Assembly (NCBI RefSeq): GCF_038051945.1
Contig: NZ_CP150302.1
Coordinates: 62,001-126,000, forward strand
DNA: 64,000 nt
Source of the DNA: Paenibacillus sp. FSL H3-0469
Lineage (GTDB): Bacteria; Bacillota; Bacilli; Paenibacillales; Paenibacillaceae
Direction: 5' to 3'
Part shown: positions 59,010-64,000 of the stretch, in pieces
How the letters are laid out: each line of letters starts with the position of its first letter
Position numbering within the stretch: the first letter of the stretch is position 1
Notes under the pieces: generated by a model
The model's database searches: none
Told to the model about the DNA's origin: nothing
Seen by the model: the letters and a program-made list of their open reading frames with translations, nothing else
Made by a program: the position numbers and the translations under genes

Positions 59010-59462
59010 TTGAGAAAAGATGCAGAGCAATGGATTAACCGCTACGTAGAGGCTTATATGGTCGTTACCAGGCAGATCAACTCGCGGCTCCGGGATATTT
59101 TTGGAGAAGGCCTGACCTCGGATCAATTCCGCATTCTCAGGCTGATTGGCGGGCAGGAGAAGTGCACCTCCACCTATCTGGCTGAGGCTGTTGCGGTCGG
59201 CAAAAGCTCGATTACGGCCATCATCAACCGGCTGGATGAAGCGGGCATGATTCAGCGGACCCGGGATGAGAATGACCGCAGGCAAGTGTACCTGACGATG
59301 ACAGAGCGGGGGAAGGATGTGTATGAGACCTCTCAGAAGCAGATGCATGAGCTGATCTCCCCGTATCTGTTCCATTTCGATGATAAGGATATTGAGCATT
59401 TTGTTGTGATGTTTGAGAAGCTGGCATTTCTGATGCAGGATACAGGGGGGAAAAGCAATTGA
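59010..59462 (+). CDS. MarR family transcriptional regulator
   Basis: 150-residue winged helix: LTSDQFRILRLIGGQEKCTSTYLAEAVAV, then KSSITAIINRLDEAG and RDENDRRQVYLTMTERG, the wing. TTG at 59010 has AAGGAGG 8 bases upstream. The MMPL gene overlaps its stop by 4 bases (TTGA), so it most likely controls that transporter. The ligand is unknown. Confidence 0.9.
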   Translation: MRKDAEQWINRYVEAYMVVTRQINSRLRDIFGEGLTSDQFRILRLIGGQEKCTSTYLAEAVAVGKSSITAIINRLDEAGMIQRTRDENDRRQVYLTMTERGKDVYETSQKQMHELISPYLFHFDDKDIEHFVVMFEKLAFLMQDTGGKSN

Positions 59463-62400
59463 GAACGATTTTGAAGGCAAGATGGGCAGTTATCGCGGTA
59501 TGGCTGGCGGTGGCGGCAGTGTTATTCCTCACGGCTCCCGGCATGTCGGATCTGGTGCGCGAGAAGGGTCAGATCGCTGTCCCGGCCGGCTATACCTCAT
59601 CGCGGGCTGCGGAGATTATGAAGGAGGTCGCTGCGGCCAAGGACGGGGAGACGGTGCATCAAGTGGCCCTGGTGTTCCATAAGCCGGAGGGGCTGACGGC
59701 CGCAGACACCGAGAGTATTAAGCAGGGTGTGGAGAAGCTGGCCGGGAACAAGGATTCCCTGAAGCTTGGTGCGATTACTGATCCTTTCTCCCAACCTGAG
59801 CTGAAGGATACGTTAATTGCCGGGGACGGTAAGACGATTATGGTGGCATTGTCGGTGCAAGGCGGAGAAGCGGCGGTCAAGGAGCTGCCGGGTAAGGCTG
59901 CTGAACTGCTAAGTAACGTCACGGCGGAGCATTATATGACCAGCGAAGGGCTGATTACGGAGGACACGATTGCCAGCTCGGAAGCCGGTCTGAAAAAGTC
60001 GGAATACATCACAGTCGTGTTTATTCTGCTGATTCTGTTCGTGGTGTTCCGTTCGTTCGTGGCTCCGTTCGTACCGCTGCTGACAGTGGGACTGAGTTAT
60101 ATCGTGTCCCAGTCGGTTGTCGCGTTCCTGGTGGACCGCTTTGACTTTCCGCTCTCGACGTTCACCCAGATCTTCATGGTCGCTGTCATGTTCGGGATCG
60201 GGACCGATTATTGTATCCTGCTGATCAGCCGGTTCAAGGAGGAGCTTGCCCAGTCGGAGGATACGCAAAGCGCCATCATCGCCACTTACCGGAAGGCTGG
60301 TGGAACGGTGTTCTATTCAGGGCTGGCGGTCTTTGTCGGCTTCGTGGCCATCGGCTTGTCCAAGTTCATGCTCTACCGTTCGGCGGTGGCGGTGGCTGTC
60401 GGCATAGCGGTGATGCTGCTTGCACTGGTGACGGTCGTGCCGTTCTTCATGGCAGTTCTGGGTCCTAAGCTGTTCTGGCCCTCCCGCGGCAAGCTGGAGC
60501 ACAGTGAGAGCCGGATCTGGGGAGCCGCCGGTTCGTTCTCGCTGAAGAGACCCTGGGCTGCGCTGCTGATTGTGGCTGCGGTTGTGGCACCGTTCCTGCT
60601 TACCTACAGCGGGAAGCTGAGCTTCAACAGTATGGATGAGATCGGGCCTAACTACGCCTCGGTCAAAGGGTTCAATATTATATCTGAGAGCTTCGGACCG
60701 GGTGAATCCATGCCGGGCAAGATTGTCATCAAGAATGACGACCGGATGGACACTGCTGAATATATGGGACTTGCCGAGAAAATCAGCCGCGAGCTGGAAA
60801 AGGTGGATGGCGTTAAGGCTGTGCGCAGCATGTCCCGCCCTACCGGGGAGCAGATTAATGACTTCCTGATTCCTACTCAGGTGGCTACGCTGTCGGACGG
60901 TCTGGATCAGAGCAGTGAAGGGTTAACCAAGATCCAAAGCGGGCTGAGCGAAGCAAGCAAGCAGCTGAAGGACAATGAGCCAAAGCTTGCTGAAGCCGCC
61001 TCGGGCAGTGCGAAGCTTACAGAAGGAACGGCTGAGCTGAAAAAAGGCATTGACGCGCTGGGCGCTGGCTTATCACGAATCGAAGAAGGCATCCGCAGCG
61101 GCGGGGCCGGAGCGGGAGAGATCAAAGCGGGCCTGGCTCAGGCGGCAGGCAGTGCCAAGCAACTCGCACAGGCCAATGCCGCACTTCTTGAAGGCTACAA
61201 GAAGATCGGCAGCGGCCTGACGGCGCTGAACGGGGGCCTCACCGGTCTGCAGTCACAGCTTCAAGGCGTGGCAGATGCGCTTAACGGTCTGGGAGCTTCA
61301 TTCACCGGACTGGAAGCCTCCTATCCGGAGCTGCTCCAGGATGTGAATTACCAGACGATCAAAGGCACAGTCACGCAGAGCGGTACGGGAGCAGCGGGAC
61401 TGGCCGGAGGACTGGGCCAGATCTCGGCCCAGCTGAGCGGGGCGGCGGCCGGTTTGACAGAGGCCAATGCAGGGTATTCCAAAGCGGCAGCAGGCCAGGC
61501 TGCGCTGGCGAAAGGGCTGGATCAGCTGGTAGCCGGTATCGGCAAGCTGCAAACCGGGCTTGCGCAGGCGGCAGACGGCCAGGGGCAGATCGTCGGCAAG
61601 CTTCCGGCGATCAGCAGCGGGCTTACTCAGCTGCAAGGCGGGCAGAAGCAGCTTGCCGACGGGTTCGGCGAGCTTACGGGCCAGCTTGGACAGCTGACGG
61701 ACGGACTGACGCAAAGTGCGGACGGTCTGGGACAAATCACCGGAGGCTTAAGCTCGGCGCAGGATTACCTCAAGCAGATTCAGGATGCCAAGGATGATGA
61801 GCTGAGCGGGTTCCTGGTTCCGGCAGAGGCGCTCAAGGCCAAGGGCATGCAGCAGGTATTCGATACCTATCTGTCCGGGGACCGCAAGGTCATGACCCTG
61901 GATGTGGTCTTCGCCGGGAATCCATACAGCGCGCAGGCTATTGACAGTGTCGGACAGATTCAGGCAGCGGTGGACCGTGCCGTAGCCGGCACCAAGCTGG
62001 AGAACGCGGAAACTGCCATGAGCGGCGTGACCAGCACCTACAATGATTTGCAGACCATCTCCAATGAAGATTACACGCGTACAGTCATTCTGATGCTAAG
62101 CGGTATTTTCATCATCCTGGTGGTGCTGTTCCGCTCGATGATTATGCCGCTGTACATTATTGCCTCATTGTTAATCACTTACTTTACAGCACTGGGCATC
62201 ACGGAAGCGATCTTCGTGCATCTGCTGAACTATTCGGGCATCACCTGGACGACGCCGTTCTTCAGCTTCGTCATGCTGATTGCCCTCGGAGTAGACTACA
62301 GTATCTTCCTGATGGACCGCTTCAATGAGAATAAAACCTGGGATGTGCGTGAAGCCATCCTGCACGCCATGCGTAATATGGGGACAGTGATTCTTTCGGC

Positions 62401-62617
62401 TGTAGTGATTCTTGGCGGTACCTTCGCTTCGATGTATCCTTCCGGGGTCCTGTCGATGATGCAGATTGCGACGGTTGTATTGTCCGGTCTGGCGCTGTAT
62501 GCACTGGTATTCCTGCCGTTCTTCGTGCCGGTGATGGTGCGGATGTTCGGCCGGGCCAACTGGTGGCCGTTCCGTCCGGCGGCCGGGGATGATCAGCCTA
62601 GATCGCTGGATATGTAA
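59459..62617 (+). CDS. MMPL family transporter with long extracellular repeat
   Basis: 1052 residues, RND-like. Two sets of about six hydrophobic segments (about 185-345 and 880-1040) are joined by large extracellular loops. The second loop (about 480-780) is built of repeated L-x-x-G-x-x-x-L motifs, as in YhgE/Pip-type coiled domains. Motif GIGTDYCILLISRFKEE (about 240) and GVDYSIFLMDRF carry the family Asp residues. It probably exports lipids or drugs. The TTG start overlaps the MarR stop. A terminator follows. Confidence 0.9.
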   Translation: MRTILKARWAVIAVWLAVAAVLFLTAPGMSDLVREKGQIAVPAGYTSSRAAEIMKEVAAAKDGETVHQVALVFHKPEGLTAADTESIKQGVEKLAGNKDSLKLGAITDPFSQPELKDTLIAGDGKTIMVALSVQGGEAAVKELPGKAAELLSNVTAEHYMTSEGLITEDTIASSEAGLKKSEYITVVFILLILFVVFRSFVAPFVPLLTVGLSYIVSQSVVAFLVDRFDFPLSTFTQIFMVAVMFGIGTDYCILLISRFKEELAQSEDTQSAIIATYRKAGGTVFYSGLAVFVGFVAIGLSKFMLYRSAVAVAVGIAVMLLALVTVVPFFMAVLGPKLFWPSRGKLEHSESRIWGAAGSFSLKRPWAALLIVAAVVAPFLLTYSGKLSFNSMDEIGPNYASVKGFNIISESFGPGESMPGKIVIKNDDRMDTAEYMGLAEKISRELEKVDGVKAVRSMSRPTGEQINDFLIPTQVATLSDGLDQSSEGLTKIQSGLSEASKQLKDNEPKLAEAASGSAKLTEGTAELKKGIDALGAGLSRIEEGIRSGGAGAGEIKAGLAQAAGSAKQLAQANAALLEGYKKIGSGLTALNGGLTGLQSQLQGVADALNGLGASFTGLEASYPELLQDVNYQTIKGTVTQSGTGAAGLAGGLGQISAQLSGAAAGLTEANAGYSKAAAGQAALAKGLDQLVAGIGKLQTGLAQAADGQGQIVGKLPAISSGLTQLQGGQKQLADGFGELTGQLGQLTDGLTQSADGLGQITGGLSSAQDYLKQIQDAKDDELSGFLVPAEALKAKGMQQVFDTYLSGDRKVMTLDVVFAGNPYSAQAIDSVGQIQAAVDRAVAGTKLENAETAMSGVTSTYNDLQTISNEDYTRTVILMLSGIFIILVVLFRSMIMPLYIIASLLITYFTALGITEAIFVHLLNYSGITWTTPFFSFVMLIALGVDYSIFLMDRFNENKTWDVREAILHAMRNMGTVILSAVVILGGTFASMYPSGVLSMMQIATVVLSGLALYALVFLPFFVPVMVRMFGRANWWPFRPAAGDDQPRSLDM

Positions 62618-62647
62618 CGTTCTTCACCACAAGAGATGAAACCTTAA

Positions 62648-62684
62648 AGAGCAGGCCTCCCGGTTATACGGGGCCTGCTCTTTG
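62648..62684 (+). terminator. Terminator after the MMPL gene
   Basis: AGAGCAGGCC at 62648-62657 pairs with GGCCTGCTCT near 62672-62681, followed by a short T-run. Confidence 0.82.
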
Positions 62685-62722
62685 GCTGTTTACGCAGAAA
62701 AAAATAAAAAATACCATGCTAA

Positions 62723-62750
62723 TGTAACCTTATCGGCTTGTACATCATCT
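62723..62750 (+). promoter_or_regulatory. ECF-type promoter candidate
   Basis: TGTAAC at 62723-62728 and CATC at 62746-62749, 17 bases apart, resemble the AAC and CGTC boxes of ECF sigma factor promoters. It lies about 70 bases upstream of the sigma gene, as expected for self-activation. Confidence 0.5.
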
Positions 62751-62818
62751 AAAGAGTATATGAAAGAAAGCACTGAATGGGGATGCGGCAGCTTCCCGTT
62801 AGAAGGGGGCAATCATAT

Positions 62819-63352
62819 TTGAACACCGGACAAGGAGATCTGGTCAGGCGTGCCCAGGCAGGTGACAGCGAGGTCTTCATCCAGCTGGTAAAGACTCAGG
62901 AGCGGCGGATGTACAGTATGGCCAAGTCCATGGTCAGGAGTGACGAGGATTGTGCAGATGCGATGCAAGAGACTGTACTGAAAGCTTTTAAAGCCATCTC
63001 AGGACTGAAAGAAGCGGCGTATTTCAACACATGGCTGTTTCGGATTCTGATCAACGAATGCAACTTGATTCTGCGCAAACGGGAGAGGGTAGTCGTCATG
63101 CCCAATCCGCCGGAGAGCGTACAAGCCATATCTTCGTCCGCAGAAGAGATAGATCTGCGCCAGGCCATTGGCAGGCTCGAAGAGATATCAGGGACCATTG
63201 TGAAGCTGCATTATTATCAGGGGCTGACTGTGCAAGAGATTGCCGGGCTGCTTGAGTTGTCAGAGAGTGCTGTCAAGACCAGGCTGCACCGCGCCCGCAA
63301 GACGTTACAGCAATCCCTGGAGCAACCTGTAGAAAGGAAGGTGAACGGATGA
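62819..63352 (+). CDS. ECF-type RNA polymerase sigma factor
   Basis: 177 residues with sigma region 2 (about 8-65, FIQLVKTQERRMYSMAKS and CADAMQETVLKAFKAI) and region 4 (about 115-170, LHYYQGLTVQEIAGLLELSE). The TTG at 62819 has AAGGGGG 9 bases upstream; the frame is open further back to 62777. The DUF4179 gene overlaps its stop by 4 bases (ATGA) and should encode its control partner. The inducing signal is not visible. Confidence 0.93.
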   Translation: MNTGQGDLVRRAQAGDSEVFIQLVKTQERRMYSMAKSMVRSDEDCADAMQETVLKAFKAISGLKEAAYFNTWLFRILINECNLILRKRERVVVMPNPPESVQAISSSAEEIDLRQAIGRLEEISGTIVKLHYYQGLTVQEIAGLLELSESAVKTRLHRARKTLQQSLEQPVERKVNG

Positions 63353-64000
63353 GCCAGCAGCGGTTGGAGAGCAGGCTCGCAGACCTTCAGGAAGAGACTC
63401 TTCCTGAACTGCCGGAGCTTGTGCATCTGCGTATGGAGGAGACGTACCGGATCATCAGTGAGAAGGATGATGTTGGCTTGGAGGCGGCTTCAGAGCATCA
63501 GGGGACGCTTAGACGTAAAAGAATGCCCCGGTGGCTGTCCCGGGTGATGATCAGTGCAGCATCTGTGGCCGGAGGGCTGGTGCTCCTGATTAGCCTGGGA
63601 TTCATCTCCCCGGCCATGGCAGAAACCTTGAAGCAGTTACCCTTCATGTCAAGTGTATTCCAGCTTGCCGGAGATTCCGGACTGCGGAAAGCCAATGAAG
63701 CAGGGTTAACCACAAATGTTGAGCAGACCGTTACTCTGGATGGAATGACTCTCAGGGTGTCTGAACAAATGTATGACGGAAGCCGCTTCTCGGTGGTGCT
63801 GACCCGTGTTGAGGCTAAGGAGGATCAAAAAAAGGAGGGCTGGTGGAATTTATTGACCCAAGGGGGACAGCCAGCGGGAGGAATAAATAATATCGAGTTT
63901 TACGTGAACGGGAAGAAGGTCAATACCGGATTCGGTTTTGCCCAGGGAGGTGCCGGCGCACCTGACTCTATCATTGTTTCAGCACTGGATGGACCGAATT
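63349..64000 (+). CDS. DUF4179 membrane protein, probable anti-sigma partner, 3' partial
   Basis: The visible 217 residues run off the window. A cytoplasmic head (1-65, MSQQRLESRLADLQEET) has no HCC zinc motif. One membrane segment lies about residues 68-90 (ISAASVAGGLVLLISLGFIS). The outside part (about 95 onward) fits DUF4179, seen in the partners of SigV-like ECF factors. ATG at 63349 overlaps the sigma stop (ATGA), with AGAAAGGAAGG upstream. Anti-sigma role is inferred from position. Confidence 0.85.
   Translation, partial: MSQQRLESRLADLQEETLPELPELVHLRMEETYRIISEKDDVGLEAASEHQGTLRRKRMPRWLSRVMISAASVAGGLVLLISLGFISPAMAETLKQLPFMSSVFQLAGDSGLRKANEAGLTTNVEQTVTLDGMTLRVSEQMYDGSRFSVVLTRVEAKEDQKKEGWWNLLTQGGQPAGGINNIEFYVNGKKVNTGFGFAQGGAGAPDSIIVSALDGPN

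Overview
The window looks like a chromosomal segment of a Paenibacillus-type, endospore-forming Firmicute. The evidence is moderately high GC, many TTG and GTG starts with strong AGGAGG ribosome binding sites, a 26-codon spoVM gene, a SpoVIF-like gene, and the order prkC-rsgA-rpe-spoVM-rpmB-fakA-recG, which is the conserved Bacillus order with some genes missing. No rRNA, tRNA, prophage, transposase or CRISPR array is visible. Both edges cut a gene: prkC on the left and an ECF-associated DUF4179 gene on the right.

Layout. 1-9.9 kb: housekeeping and sporulation cluster (prkC, rsgA, rpe, spoVM, rpmB on the minus strand, fakA, a fakB-like degV gene, recG, spoVIF). 9.9-19 kb: YitT protein, small membrane proteins, an NlpC/P60 lipoprotein, a three-gene ABC importer with a long leader, an SDR, an MgtC-like protein and an aldose 1-epimerase. 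19-25 kb: a long gap with a ~104-bp imperfect palindrome, an LTA-synthase-like sulfatase, and a minus-strand operon of a WYL regulator with two tandem BtrH-fold proteins that seem to have lost their catalytic residues. 25-33 kb: a sugar sensing and uptake locus (membrane-anchored sugar-binding protein, LytS-like kinase, YesN-like regulator, ChvE/MmsA/MmsB transporter). 33-39 kb: TraX and a copper-amine-oxidase-like lipoprotein bracketed by a direct repeat, then a BlaI/M56 pair with two operators, then chrA. 39-43 kb: a ribbon-helix-helix gene with its own palindrome followed by a frameshifted two-domain beta-clamp gene, a kinase-like phosphotransferase and a metallophosphoesterase. 43-53 kb: nitroreductase, PrsA-type foldase, a LytTR protein under an apparent cre site, 6-phosphogluconolactonase, a divergent Hfq paralog, PAP2 phosphatase, FUSC-like protein, HelD, and a 52-bp tandem hairpin repeat. 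53-64 kb: MarR/MFS, transaldolase, a macrodomain protein, rpiA, VanZ, GNAT, MarR/MMPL and an ECF sigma factor with its partner.

How the genes work together. Four pentose-phosphate enzymes (rpe, pgl, transaldolase, rpiA) lie in the same 64 kb as the pentose/hexose uptake locus, but not in one operon. Several regulator-target pairs are linked by visible operators: BlaI with M56 peptidase, RHH protein with clamp, MarR with MFS, MarR with MMPL, and the ECF sigma factor with the DUF4179 protein. The best candidates for something undescribed are the WYL/BtrH-like operon, the RHH/two-domain clamp pair, the H-to-S Hfq paralog and the covarying tandem hairpins near 52.9 kb. All functions are read from sequence alone; no database search was run.
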